Of a DNA stretch of 64,000 bases, positions 42,178-51,366 are shown piece after piece. Each line of letters begins with the position of its first letter. Position 1 is the stretch's first letter. Position numbers and translations under genes: made by a program. The stretch lies in assembly GCA_951812655.1 (NCBI GenBank), contig OX638319.1, forward strand, positions 1,465,620 to 1,529,619, in the 5' to 3' direction. Source of the DNA: an uncultured Candidatus Nitrosopumilus sp. (GTDB lineage Archaea; Thermoproteota; Nitrososphaeria; Nitrososphaerales; Nitrosopumilaceae). The notes beneath the pieces are model-generated. The model was not told the origin of the DNA, did no database searches, and was given only the letters and a program-made list of their open reading frames with translations.

Positions 42178-42199
42178 GTTCTTTCTTTTTGACATCAAG

Positions 42200-42215
42200 T
42201 TCATAAGAGATTCTG
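42200..42215 (-). promoter_or_regulatory. GAAYT-TTATGAA promoter 3 (exported operon)
   Basis: On the minus strand CAGAATCTCTTATGAA puts its TATA-like TTATGAA 26 bases before the ATG at 42177. It should drive the ~9.6-kb operon that runs to 32579. Confidence 0.55.
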
Positions 42216-42228
42216 TCAATTACAATAC

Positions 42229-43782
42229 CTACTTTCTGGAAATTATCATATCGTTAATTTGCTCAATCCATTTTTTATTATTATCCGATACAAAGACAAT
42301 CCTGTCGTATTCATGGTTCTGCAGTTCAATTGTAATTACCTGGGATTCAATTCCACCTATTGTATACCAGAATTCAATGTCATCGTTTTGGGTGATGTAT
42401 GTACCTGCCTTGACTATCTCAGACAGTATAGATCCTGCTATTATGCGGTCATTCATGCTTGTCTCAGGCAACATGTCATGGGCATGCACCAAACTAGATA
42501 CAGGAATAGTTGTAAATTCAAAAGATGTCATTGCTCCAAAATGTGTCTCATCACTGATAAGTACCGTTATGATGTTGTCATCAAACTCAAGTTCCAGTAT
42601 GCTTGTTCTCATGTTTTCTATGTCCTGCACGTCTTCCATCATTTCCAAATACTTTGCAGGTCCAAACTCTCCAACGTCACTGTCTGAAAGACAGTCATAT
42701 CTTTGCAGATACTCTGTGATATTGTCACTTCCTCGTACAACATATCCCCTATCATGATACTGGTTTGGAGGACAGCTTAGAACGTTGTCCATCTCTCCTG
42801 ATTCAAGATTTTTCACCAAAAACAGCCAGACAGAGCCACCTGGAAGCGAGTCTTTGGCAGCATACTGCTTAAAGTGAAATCCAGACTCGTTGATTCTGTC
42901 AGATTGTATTTCTGCCTGAAGGTATTTCTCAAGGAACAGTTTCACTTCTGGGATGTCAAAATCATCTTCAGGTGTTGATTTGGGTTCTGTTCCAATTCCT
43001 TTTCCTGTATGGTTTGGGATCATGCATTTACCGTCCCATTCTCCACCCGACATTTGACATTTGTAAGAACTTTCCACATCCATGCATTCACCAGTTTCAT
43101 CAAAGAATCCGCCTCCATACAGTTCACACAAATATTTTGGAATATTCTTGTCTGCTTCTGCCCTTGGATCTGTGTCTATCCATCCTCTTTGAATCAGTTT
43201 TGGGATTGTATCAAAATTAACACATGCGGGATAGCCATTGTGTCTCATTACGAGAATCAAAGAGTCCCTGCATTGCATCTCTTCGATTGGAATATCTGAT
43301 CTGAATTGCTTGAGTGGTGAAATAATGTAGGAGTATGGAGGATTGTGGAAAAGATCACATACCCCGTCATTGTCTTTTTCGCCAGTTAGATAGTAACTGC
43401 CAATTATTTTGACTTTACTTGTCTCCTCTGGGAAATTCACAGTTATTACATTTCCAACAATTGAAACGTCATCCCATTCATTCCCGTCAACAAGTATCAT
43501 GAATATCCCTCCATACATTTTACGAGGCAAATCCAACTGTAAAACACCCGTGCCTGTGGATGCAATGGATATGTCAAGTGAGGCCTCATCACAGTTTAGA
43601 CTGATATCATTAATTGTTGCACCGGTTATTTTGTATGGCATGACGTATCTCATCGGATTCTCAATTATCGTAAATGTATCATCATGGTCTTTCATGTCGA
43701 ATTCTTTTTCTGCAATTGCAGTACCAGTAAATCCTAAAGACAGTGAAATTCCAACAACAATCATCAAAAGTTTGACGTTCAT
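42229..43782 (-). CDS. Secreted protein with Cys module and C-terminal domain shared with 21395-22489
   Basis: 517 residues. The signal peptide ends GTAIAEK. A beta-sandwich with an IPYKITGATINDISLN-type strand pattern follows. The module is MQCRDSLILVMRHNGYPACVNFDTIPKLIQRGW. A small Cys unit (CELYGGGFFDETGECMDV) comes next. The last ~130 residues (DVQDIENMRTSILELEFDDNIITVLISDETHFGAM...) match 21395-22489 almost residue for residue. The two genes point toward each other inside the inverted arrays. Function unknown. Confidence 0.65.
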   Translation of the reverse strand: MNVKLLMIVVGISLSLGFTGTAIAEKEFDMKDHDDTFTIIENPMRYVMPYKITGATINDISLNCDEASLDISIASTGTGVLQLDLPRKMYGGIFMILVDGNEWDDVSIVGNVITVNFPEETSKVKIIGSYYLTGEKDNDGVCDLFHNPPYSYIISPLKQFRSDIPIEEMQCRDSLILVMRHNGYPACVNFDTIPKLIQRGWIDTDPRAEADKNIPKYLCELYGGGFFDETGECMDVESSYKCQMSGGEWDGKCMIPNHTGKGIGTEPKSTPEDDFDIPEVKLFLEKYLQAEIQSDRINESGFHFKQYAAKDSLPGGSVWLFLVKNLESGEMDNVLSCPPNQYHDRGYVVRGSDNITEYLQRYDCLSDSDVGEFGPAKYLEMMEDVQDIENMRTSILELEFDDNIITVLISDETHFGAMTSFEFTTIPVSSLVHAHDMLPETSMNDRIIAGSILSEIVKAGTYITQNDDIEFWYTIGGIESQVITIELQNHEYDRIVFVSDNNKKWIEQINDMIISRK

Positions 43783-43804
43783 TTATTCAGACTGTATTTA
43801 GCAA

Positions 43805-43820
43805 GTTCATAAATAGTTCT
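43805..43820 (-). promoter_or_regulatory. GAAYT-TTATGAA promoter 4
   Basis: On the minus strand AGAACTATTTATGAAC lies 27 bases before the ATG at 43782, the spacing of a TATA box on a leaderless gene. Confidence 0.6.
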
Positions 43821-43860
43821 AATCTTGTATCAGAAAATCTAATTTTTCTTTTCTAGGTAT

Positions 43861-45507
43861 TCATCCCGTGATGGCCCCTCTCTGTTGGGCCTCTTCTTTT
43901 GATATTGGCAAATTTTGCACGTTTGAAAGATTTGTCTCAAGCAAATCTGCATTATTGAGGTTTGCACCCTGTAGGTCCGCACCAGACAGGTTGGCCCCTC
44001 GAAGATTGGCATTTTCCAGGTTTGCATTTTGCATGTTGGTATTTTGCAGACTCGCATTATGCAGATCCGCATATTTTAGGTTTGCAAACTGCATGTTGGC
44101 ATCATCAAAATTCAGTTTTTTTAAGTTTGTCTCAGCCATCATTGCACCCTGTAGGTCCGCACCCTGAAAGTTTGTCCCAGTCATACTTGCAATTTGAAAA
44201 TTCACTCCTCTCAAATCCGCATTTTGGAGGTCTGCATTATCCAGGTTTGAATCATTAATGTGTGTGTTCTTCATATTTGCACCTGTCAGGTCCGCACCAT
44301 GAAGATTTATGCCATAAAGATACGCATCACGGATGTCTGCATTACTCAAGTTTGCACCCTGAAGATTTGTGTACTGAATATTTCTATAATCAAGAACAAT
44401 TCCCTGAAGATTTGCATCTTTGAGGTTTGCATACTCGATATGAACACGTTCTAGGTTGATTTCACGTAAATCCATTCCCTGAATGTCTGCGCCTTCAAGG
44501 GACACTTGAACGTGACTCAGATCCAGGGTTTCTTTTAGATTGTTAAACTCAGACACTTGTCCACCTTCAAGCAACTCGACGAGTTTTTCGTTATCGTTAT
44601 CGCTGTCTGATTTTGCCAATGTGTCGCTCTCATTTTTAGTCCACCCTCGCTCAATCAGCTTCATTTTGGTTTCAGGAGTTACACATGCTATGCGTTTGTC
44701 ATCTGAGATCTCCTGCTCAAGCAACCTGTATCCTGTCTTGCATTCTATCTGTGAAGCACTCACTCCCATCTGGTATTGTATTGATGGCGGGAATTGCTCA
44801 GTTACAATTCCTATCTTTCCAACTTTGGTTTGCGGGACTTTTGTCAGGAGCGTTCCGTCATCATCCACTGAAAACTCCCAGCTTACAGATATCGCACACC
44901 TGTCCTTGTTTATCCCATTTGGCCTGTCGGACTGGAACAAGACCGCATGAAAGTCATAGGTACCGGGACCCAGTCTTTCAGAAGGCATCACCACAGATTT
45001 GCTGTCCCCTGGCAGATATTTTTCATGGTTGTCAACATCGCCTATTGTGGAATTCTGACTGTCTGATTCAAAAACAAATGCAAGATGCGGATAGTCCTTT
45101 ATGTATAATCCACCGGTTATTGAATGACCTGGATGCTTTTTCACATCCACGACATATGCCGGGATTCCATTGCTTTTGGGAAGTGCAGATTCCAAGTAAC
45201 TGTATGAATCTGAATCAGATTCGCCCAAAATTATAAAGAAATTGTCTTCAGTATCATCTATGTTCAGGAGTTGATCTTGATTGGCATCTATGATGCCCGT
45301 TTTGACTTGAGGTTGTATGCTTTCACAGAAAAGAGAACTGTCATCTTCAATAAATTCTAAAATTCCAAAATAATATGAGAATACGTTTGATTGGATGTCC
45401 TCGTTTTCAGATTCTCCAAACGTGGTACCATGACCTGGCTGAATCAATGGACTTGTCAGCATGCCAAAAACAAGAACGGACATCAGGCCAATTCCAAGCA
45501 GAGTCAT
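43861..45507 (-). CDS. Secreted pentapeptide-repeat protein with Cys module
   Basis: A hydrophobic N-terminus (residues 1-25) is followed by an alpha/beta outer domain and the module QIECKTGYRLLEQEISDDKRIACVTPETKMKLIERGW. From about residue 325 to the end run ~40 pentapeptide units of the A(D/N)LxG type (GANLSNADIRDAYLYGINLHG...). They form a right-handed quadrilateral beta-helix of about ten coils. Such a long helix is a rigid rod, probably a surface spacer or ligand. The nucleotide repeats make this gene prone to recombination. Confidence 0.85.
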   Translation of the reverse strand: MTLLGIGLMSVLVFGMLTSPLIQPGHGTTFGESENEDIQSNVFSYYFGILEFIEDDSSLFCESIQPQVKTGIIDANQDQLLNIDDTEDNFFIILGESDSDSYSYLESALPKSNGIPAYVVDVKKHPGHSITGGLYIKDYPHLAFVFESDSQNSTIGDVDNHEKYLPGDSKSVVMPSERLGPGTYDFHAVLFQSDRPNGINKDRCAISVSWEFSVDDDGTLLTKVPQTKVGKIGIVTEQFPPSIQYQMGVSASQIECKTGYRLLEQEISDDKRIACVTPETKMKLIERGWTKNESDTLAKSDSDNDNEKLVELLEGGQVSEFNNLKETLDLSHVQVSLEGADIQGMDLREINLERVHIEYANLKDANLQGIVLDYRNIQYTNLQGANLSNADIRDAYLYGINLHGADLTGANMKNTHINDSNLDNADLQNADLRGVNFQIASMTGTNFQGADLQGAMMAETNLKKLNFDDANMQFANLKYADLHNASLQNTNMQNANLENANLRGANLSGADLQGANLNNADLLETNLSNVQNLPISKEEAQQRGAITG

Positions 45508-45530
45508 TCATCAAGCATGATTTTGCTTCC

Positions 45531-45545
45531 TCATAAGTAGTTCGA
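45531..45545 (-). promoter_or_regulatory. GAAYT-TTATGAA promoter 5
   Basis: On the minus strand TCGAACTACTTATGA lies 28 bases before the ATG at 45507. The 10-bp phased array begins about 55 bases upstream of it. Confidence 0.55.
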
Positions 45546-45600
45546 AGAAATCATCAGCAGTCAGCCATCATTGTATCATTTTGATTTTTTAAAACAGGTT

Positions 45601-45674
45601 TGGACAATGTCTGACATTGTTGGACAAAACTGGACATCCTTGGACTTTATTGCACATTTGTATTTGGACAATGT
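45601..45674 (-). repeat. Right array: 10-bp phased TGGAC motifs
   Basis: TGGAC or a one-base variant starts at 45601, 45611, 45621, 45631, 45641 and 45651, exactly every 10 bases, with one out-of-phase unit at 45665. It is the complement of the GTCCA decamer at 21006-21133. The surrounding bases also align, so this is a diverged inverted copy. Confidence 0.75.
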
Positions 45675-45730
45675 CCAAAAATGTCTAATAAAGACGGATT
45701 GAACGTCAGATGTAATCGATAAACTGTCGA

Positions 45731-46171
45731 AATAGAATTACTGCGATCGGATTATTTTTTGACATCTTTCCGACAGTTTCGACAAACTCTCGGTAAATAT
45801 GGAAAAGTTTCGGTAAAATCATCGAATTGATAGCCGGAAAGATAGAACTGCGATCAAAAGTTTCGGAAAATATCGACAAATTCTCGGAAGTTTCGGAATT
45901 ATCAATCCGGAAAAATCCATTTTGGTCTCCTGAAAAATAGTTATCAATTCGGTTGTGCGGAATATTTCACCGGAAAGATGGAAAGTCACACCGGAAAGAT
46001 AGATTCTGTTACCGGAAAGATAGATTCTGTTACCGGAAAGATAGAACTTCTCATCGAATTGATAAAATGTTTCTCCGAAAAGATACCTGATTGATAAACT
46101 TCGAAACTAGATTAGCTCCGAATTGATAATCCGTTACACTGAATTAATAATTTTGTCATCCAAATTGATAC
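45731..46171 (-). repeat. Right array: 21-bp phased CCGRAWWGATA motifs
   Basis: Motif starts at 45970, 45991, 46012, 46033, 46054, 46075, 46086, 46118, 46139 and 46160: steps of 21 bp with one of 11 bp and one of 32 bp. More degenerate units reach back to about 45731. The 11-bp step falls at the same place as in the left array. Part reads as a heptad peptide (TGKIDSV) but is broken by stops. The block lies between divergent promoters for 45507 and 46259. Confidence 0.78.
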
Positions 46172-46218
46172 CGAAAAGAAACTCAAAATACCAAAATACA
46201 TTTCAAAAACCACATGAA

Positions 46219-46236
46219 TAGAACTACTTATGAACA
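46219..46236 (+). promoter_or_regulatory. GAAYT-TTATGAA promoter 6 (serpin)
   Basis: TAGAACTACTTATGAACA puts TTATGAA about 28 bases before the serpin ATG at 46259. It is the best match to the consensus and lies 48 bases from the 21-bp array. Confidence 0.6.
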
Positions 46237-46258
46237 CTATTTTGCGGTTAGATGAATA

Positions 46259-48052
46259 ATGAACAAGATGTTTTTCATAATGATACTTTTTGGAGTTGTC
46301 CTGGTCCCTGCCAACCTTGCTTATGCTTCAATTAATCCAAACTCTCTTCTAGATGAAGAAGAGATACCTTTGCCAGACCAAACCAAGGAACTATTATCTA
46401 CATGTCCTGATGTCTGGAAGGATTTCTTTACCAGATCACCCGAGAAAAAACAATTCATGGATGATGTTACAAAGGGCCTAATTTCAAATACACCGGAGTT
46501 TCAATCGCTGAGCGGGAGCATACAGTCCATTACTGCACACTATATACATAACTTGGATTCGCCCTGTCCTCCAGAGGCATACGCTTACGGAACTTTCAGA
46601 TCAGAAAACAACAATGACATACACAGATTCGTATTGGAGTTTAACAGCGTTTATTTTCGATACATGGTTAATGACATGCTGCCGCAGTATGCATCATCAT
46701 CATCTGTTCAGGATGAAAAGCAAAACGAATCTCCAGTACTTTCACCGCTAAAACAGATTCTTTCTGGAATATCTCCTCAAGACATTGTATGTAGTGAAGG
46801 ATTACACCTAGTACTTACTTTATCTGAAAAACCTGCATGTGTAAAAGAACAATCCATTTCAAAATTAATCGCCAGAGGTTGGATAGACGATTCAAAAAAA
46901 CTGAGTCCAGATATAGAAAAAATTCCCACTGATCCTGTTCTTGCCAAGAAAATAACCGACGCAACCAACCAATTTGCACTTGACTTTTACAAGCATGAGT
47001 CAGAGAACGAAAATGAAAACATATTCTTCTCATCACCCAGCATCTCTACTGCATTCTCAATACTGTATGAGGGTGCAAGAGGCGAGACCGCAGACGAGAT
47101 GCAAAAAGTGTTTGGATTTCCAAAAGATGATGATGAGAGACGAGTTGGATTTTTCTCATTTGGCGACACGATAGGCCAGAAAAATGATGATGAAAATACC
47201 ATGCAGATGGCAAATGCGTTATGGCTTGCAGACGGGTTTGCACCATTGCCTGAATATGTTGACACGGCCAAAACGTACTATTCCAGCTCAGTTGATTCTG
47301 TGAATTTTGCAAACGACCAGGGACGACTTGAAATAAATGATTGGGCAAAATCAAAGACACAGGACAGAATCAAGGAACTGCTCAAACCTGGCTCTACTGA
47401 TGCTAGTACCAAAATGGTAATCACAAATGCCATCTACTTTAACGGGGCATGGGAGCATCCGTTTGATTCTGAGGATACCTATGAGGCAGACTTTGCAGTA
47501 GATTCAGACAAGACGGTAAAAGTTTCCATGATGTCATATCCTCACAAGATGAAATTCAACCACACATCAACTGAACAGATGCAGATGCTCCAGATTCCCT
47601 ACAAGGCAAATGCTCTTTCCATGCTGATAATATTGCCTCACAATACAGATGACATGCAGTCTGTCGAGAAATCACTCACAGTGGAGAACCTAAAACTCTG
47701 GAAAAGTCAGTTCTATAACTACGGAACCGTAATTCACATGCCAAAATTTACGCTTGAAACAGAGTACAACCTAAAAGAATCCCTGACAGAAATGGGAATG
47801 CCATCCGTGTTCGGTCCGGCTGACCTAAGCGGCATAACAGGCAGCAAGGGACTGTTTGTATCTGAAGCAGTGCACAAGGCATTTGTAGATGTAAACGAAA
47901 AGGGAACAGAATCTGCAGCTGCAACTGCAATCAACCTTGACGAGTCAAGCGGGCGGGCATTCAAGGCAGACCGTCCTTTCATCTTCATCATACAGGATAA
48001 CGAGACAGAAAGCATTCTGTTTATGGGTAGGGTGATGGATCCAACTGCATAG
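46259..48052 (+). CDS. Secreted serpin with N-terminal extension
   Basis: Signal peptide (ends NLAYAS), a ~150-residue helical domain, the Cys module (DIVCSEGLHLVLTLSEKPACVKEQSISKLIARGW), then a complete serpin of about 365 residues. Serpin marks: NIFFSSPSISTAFSILYEGARGET, VITNAIYFNGAWEHPFD, MLQIPYKANALSMLIILP. The hinge VNEKGTESAAATAIN and FKADRPFIFII are also present. The hinge is of inhibitory type (small residues P15-P8). Counting from the hinge puts P1 near Glu/Ser in DESSGR, so a Glu- or Ser/Gly-directed target rather than trypsin. It should trap proteases outside the cell. Co-transcribed with 48064. Confidence 0.92.
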   Translation: MNKMFFIMILFGVVLVPANLAYASINPNSLLDEEEIPLPDQTKELLSTCPDVWKDFFTRSPEKKQFMDDVTKGLISNTPEFQSLSGSIQSITAHYIHNLDSPCPPEAYAYGTFRSENNNDIHRFVLEFNSVYFRYMVNDMLPQYASSSSVQDEKQNESPVLSPLKQILSGISPQDIVCSEGLHLVLTLSEKPACVKEQSISKLIARGWIDDSKKLSPDIEKIPTDPVLAKKITDATNQFALDFYKHESENENENIFFSSPSISTAFSILYEGARGETADEMQKVFGFPKDDDERRVGFFSFGDTIGQKNDDENTMQMANALWLADGFAPLPEYVDTAKTYYSSSVDSVNFANDQGRLEINDWAKSKTQDRIKELLKPGSTDASTKMVITNAIYFNGAWEHPFDSEDTYEADFAVDSDKTVKVSMMSYPHKMKFNHTSTEQMQMLQIPYKANALSMLIILPHNTDDMQSVEKSLTVENLKLWKSQFYNYGTVIHMPKFTLETEYNLKESLTEMGMPSVFGPADLSGITGSKGLFVSEAVHKAFVDVNEKGTESAAATAINLDESSGRAFKADRPFIFIIQDNETESILFMGRVMDPTA

Positions 48053-48063
48053 GTGGCTAAAAA

Positions 48064-49959
48064 ATGAAAGATAGACTTTTGATAATAATTGGAATGATTG
48101 TTGCAGGTCTCCTAATTGCCAGTATTTCTGGATACATCATGTACAAACAAAGCGAATGCACATCAATGCCTGGATATGGGCACAATCCAAGACAAAATGA
48201 CATGTGGGATTGTTTGCAGCATGAGGTAAAAGATACATCTGACACACAATACCAGATACCATCTCATGTCTATGAAATTTGGCAGTCAAATGGAATTGTC
48301 ATTTATGGCACGGTAGGAGAATCTGTGCATGACAGCCCTGTCACAATAAAAATTGAAGATAAGGAAGGGGGCCTAATTGAGGTAGTTCAAACAATTCCTG
48401 ATGAATCTGGACGATTTGTTCATGGAGTAATGAAGTATGATTCTGAGGTGTGGGAAAACATCTCAGCATATACTGTCACTGCAACTTATGGCAGTCCCAT
48501 GTCTTTAGGAGATGACAACATCTCTGATCATCTGAATTTGCACAAAGACACCATTCCTCTTAATCCTGAACAAATTTCACAGTTATCCCATGATCAAGTA
48601 ATACAAGTCATCAAAGAATGGAACAAGATTGGCGGAAATTCCCCCTTCACGGTGGTATCGGCCATTGGAGTCAAAGACCATTATGCGTTGGGAGAGCCAA
48701 TGCCATTTTTTGTTCAAAAGTCAGGTTATGGAAATCCCTGCCATGATCAGGGAGTGGTGGTTTTCAAAGAGGATACGCAGACACGTGTGGCCACTGGCTT
48801 TTATCTTGAGGCATGTAATTTTGAACAAGAAGAGGCGGTAGCTGAACCGTACAACTATCTTGTTCCATACAACCAAGACATTTTTGCAAAACTTGCTCCA
48901 ATCATGGAACCCGGAAACTACATTATGATTGCAGGAGCTGACGATGATTCAAAATACAAAAAGAGATTCACTGTTTCCGACTCAGACTATGTCCATGACT
49001 ACAATGTAACATACGAGCTGCAGAAAGGTTCCAAAGACAACACACAATCAATGACGGTTGATCTCAATTCAGGCAAGATAACAATTAGAGATACGGAGGA
49101 CATGATGAATGAATCATTAATTGATCAAGATACTCTTTACAGAATAAATGCAGAGATCATAGAAAGTGGATTGGCTGTAAATCCGTGGTCCAGTCACAAG
49201 CTAGGAGATGACTGCGATACATGTGATTTCGGAATCATGAAGGTAATAGTAGATGATGTCGTTGTTCATCATCTGATATTTGATGAGACGAATCTAACTT
49301 CACCAGGTCCGTCCATCAAGTTTAGGACAGATTCGTCATATTTTTTCTCGTTAGTTGACTGCATTGCAGCTGAGAATGGCTTTGACACGTTTTGGATATC
49401 TGATTCAGAGGTTTTAGCGGGTGATGAATATGAAGAATGCAGTGCCATTGGCGGAAGCAGAGACAAAAGTACTGTCATTCCAAAATATGGCAAAGAGGAC
49501 TATGATCTTTGGGTAAATGACAACCCCAGAAGAAACGTACCCGAAGGAGCAGGATCTCTGGGAAACACACATGTGCATGCCTCCATACTAGTTATGATAT
49601 TTGGCGACAAGTTTGACTTTTCTGGTTCTAAATACCAGATAAAAAATTCTTACATCCACTTTGAGGGACAGGATGGCAACACAATACACATGCATGCAAC
49701 GGGAGTACCTCTTGAATTTCTGTTTGAATCCATGAACATAGGCATTACAGATGCGTGTTTTGTATTTCCAGATGGCAGAGAGTTTTGCACCAATGACGAA
49801 TATTTTCTAAAGTTTTATGTTAACGGAGAATCTGTTGATTCTGTAGAGGATTATATCATTTCCCAAAATGACAGGATATTGATTTCATATGGGCCTGAAA
49901 ACATCAAAGAGATAAAGGAACAGATTGCGGAGTTGGAACTGCAGGAGATTATTTCATGA
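48064..49959 (+). CDS. Exported multi-domain protein with His-rich C-terminal domain
   Basis: 631 residues: signal-anchor (MKDRLLIIIGMIVAGLLIAS), a Cys pair (CTSMPGYGH...MWDC), two beta-sandwich domains, and a C-terminal domain. That domain starts with NTHVHASILVMIFGDKFDF and has YIHFEGQDGNTIHMHATG and DACFVFPDGREFC. The HxH and HxHxH clusters suggest a metal site. The same kind of C-terminal domain occurs in thaumarchaeal proteins often annotated as disulfide isomerases; I cannot confirm that role. It starts 11 bases after the serpin stop, with AGGTGG as ribosome site. Confidence 0.55.
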   Translation: MKDRLLIIIGMIVAGLLIASISGYIMYKQSECTSMPGYGHNPRQNDMWDCLQHEVKDTSDTQYQIPSHVYEIWQSNGIVIYGTVGESVHDSPVTIKIEDKEGGLIEVVQTIPDESGRFVHGVMKYDSEVWENISAYTVTATYGSPMSLGDDNISDHLNLHKDTIPLNPEQISQLSHDQVIQVIKEWNKIGGNSPFTVVSAIGVKDHYALGEPMPFFVQKSGYGNPCHDQGVVVFKEDTQTRVATGFYLEACNFEQEEAVAEPYNYLVPYNQDIFAKLAPIMEPGNYIMIAGADDDSKYKKRFTVSDSDYVHDYNVTYELQKGSKDNTQSMTVDLNSGKITIRDTEDMMNESLIDQDTLYRINAEIIESGLAVNPWSSHKLGDDCDTCDFGIMKVIVDDVVVHHLIFDETNLTSPGPSIKFRTDSSYFFSLVDCIAAENGFDTFWISDSEVLAGDEYEECSAIGGSRDKSTVIPKYGKEDYDLWVNDNPRRNVPEGAGSLGNTHVHASILVMIFGDKFDFSGSKYQIKNSYIHFEGQDGNTIHMHATGVPLEFLFESMNIGITDACFVFPDGREFCTNDEYFLKFYVNGESVDSVEDYIISQNDRILISYGPENIKEIKEQIAELELQEIIS

Positions 49960-50007
49960 TTAAATTGACATTAGACAAGAGAACAGAATCAGAATTTACG
50001 ATGTTAC

Positions 50008-51366
50008 ATGAATAGTAATTCTGATGCTGCCGTATCGCATCTGATGTTCAGGTCCTATTCTGTAGATGAGGAAGACCAGTGCAAGTCAATCGTAAGGATT
50101 GGAAGAAAACACATGCAGCAGTTAGAAATCAAGGAAGGTGAAATCGTAAGACTTGAGGGCAACACAAAAAGCACTGCTGCCACATGTCTTGCACTTGATG
50201 AGACCAAGAACTATGTGACAATCAAAAATACAAGAATCTATGACGTTGAGATAGAATACAAAGACAAAGGTGGCACATCATCACCAGAAACACCTGACCC
50301 CTATCCAAAAATCAGAATAAGCAGGTTGGTAGACTCGCACTTAGGTTCAAGGGGAGGTCAAACAGGCCTAGTAAGAGTGAGCAAGTTTGAGGACAATGCA
50401 GATGGGTCATTTGAAAATGATAAAGAAGATCATGCTGCAACTGTCATAACACTTGGAACTCTTGACATGTTTGAGAAGATGATGCCCGGATACAAAGACC
50501 AGGTAGACTGGGATGATGCAAGAGAACTATTAATTCAAAAAGATGACAAAATCAGCATTTCCTTCAAGGAAGACTCTTTTGCAGAGCAGAGAAAGGCAGA
50601 GAAACAGCAGCAAGAACAGTTCAGACAGCAGCGAAAACAAAGCAGAGAAACAGGAGGCAAACTCTCTTCACGCCCACCTGTTCCTTTGCCACGATGTTTT
50701 TCCTCGATTGTCCTAGATGTAAAGCCTGAAGGGAAACCCTTTTGGAAAATTGGAAAGAATACAAAGTTTGAGTTTCAGGATGCGGATCCTGACGTGCTGG
50801 AGTCAGGATTCAAGCTAAAACCGAGAAACCTGACAAGAGTAATTCCGATTGCAAAGCAGGTAAACGTGGATGGAATCAACATTGCAGTGGCGTCACTTGA
50901 GATTTATGAAAACATCATGAAGATGATATTTTACTCTGAGCAGCGAGTCAAGATATCTGATTTTACCAACGTGGAGAAGGTAAACAGTATAACAAGCAAT
51001 CTCGGCGAACCAAAATTTGTAATTGCGCTAAGAGACGATCTGGGAAATTCATATCATACCGAATTTGAAAACGGCGGTACCCGACATACTGGGCCAGACC
51101 TTTCCACAAAAGAGGCAGTCTCAGAGCAGGAATGGCATCAGTTCTTGCTGCCCTTGCTTGATCCAAAAGCAAAGGATCTGACAATCAGCATAAGGGAGAT
51201 TCAATGGTTCAAACGCAACCAAGAAGGAATTGACGAATCTCATTTGAACATGCATTCTTCTGCATCATCATCACCATCCAAAACAAACATGCCGCAAGAA
51301 CATCATTCTCCAGGAAAACTTGTTATCATTGAGGGCCCGTGGGAATTCAAAATACTTCTTTTGTAA
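50008..51366 (+). CDS. Cdc48/VAT N-domain protein with C-terminal beta-sandwich, second copy
   Basis: Paralog of 17547-18617. The N-terminus matches the VAT N domain (SIVRIGRKHMQQLEIKEGEIVRLEGNTKSTAATC). A Gln/Arg-rich helical insert spans about 190-220 (EKQQQEQFRQQRKQSRE). The end repeats the shared sandwich (DDLGNSYHTEFENGGTRHT... IIEGPWEFKILLL). There is no AAA+ ATPase. Its 3' end directly precedes a cas1 5'-end remnant, as 17547-18617 precedes the intact cas1 one gene later. It may be a cargo or target-flanking gene of the casposons. Confidence 0.55.
   Translation: MNSNSDAAVSHLMFRSYSVDEEDQCKSIVRIGRKHMQQLEIKEGEIVRLEGNTKSTAATCLALDETKNYVTIKNTRIYDVEIEYKDKGGTSSPETPDPYPKIRISRLVDSHLGSRGGQTGLVRVSKFEDNADGSFENDKEDHAATVITLGTLDMFEKMMPGYKDQVDWDDARELLIQKDDKISISFKEDSFAEQRKAEKQQQEQFRQQRKQSRETGGKLSSRPPVPLPRCFSSIVLDVKPEGKPFWKIGKNTKFEFQDADPDVLESGFKLKPRNLTRVIPIAKQVNVDGINIAVASLEIYENIMKMIFYSEQRVKISDFTNVEKVNSITSNLGEPKFVIALRDDLGNSYHTEFENGGTRHTGPDLSTKEAVSEQEWHQFLLPLLDPKAKDLTISIREIQWFKRNQEGIDESHLNMHSSASSSPSKTNMPQEHHSPGKLVIIEGPWEFKILLL

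Noticed and set aside
43868-44454. Several plus-strand frames opposite the pentapeptide-repeat gene
   Set aside because: They are shadows created by the regular 15-base repeat of the real minus-strand gene.
45780-46094. Coiled-coil gene in the right 21-bp array (TGKIDSV repeats)
   Set aside because: The frame is broken by stops, the left arm does not keep it, and no start or ribosome site is present.
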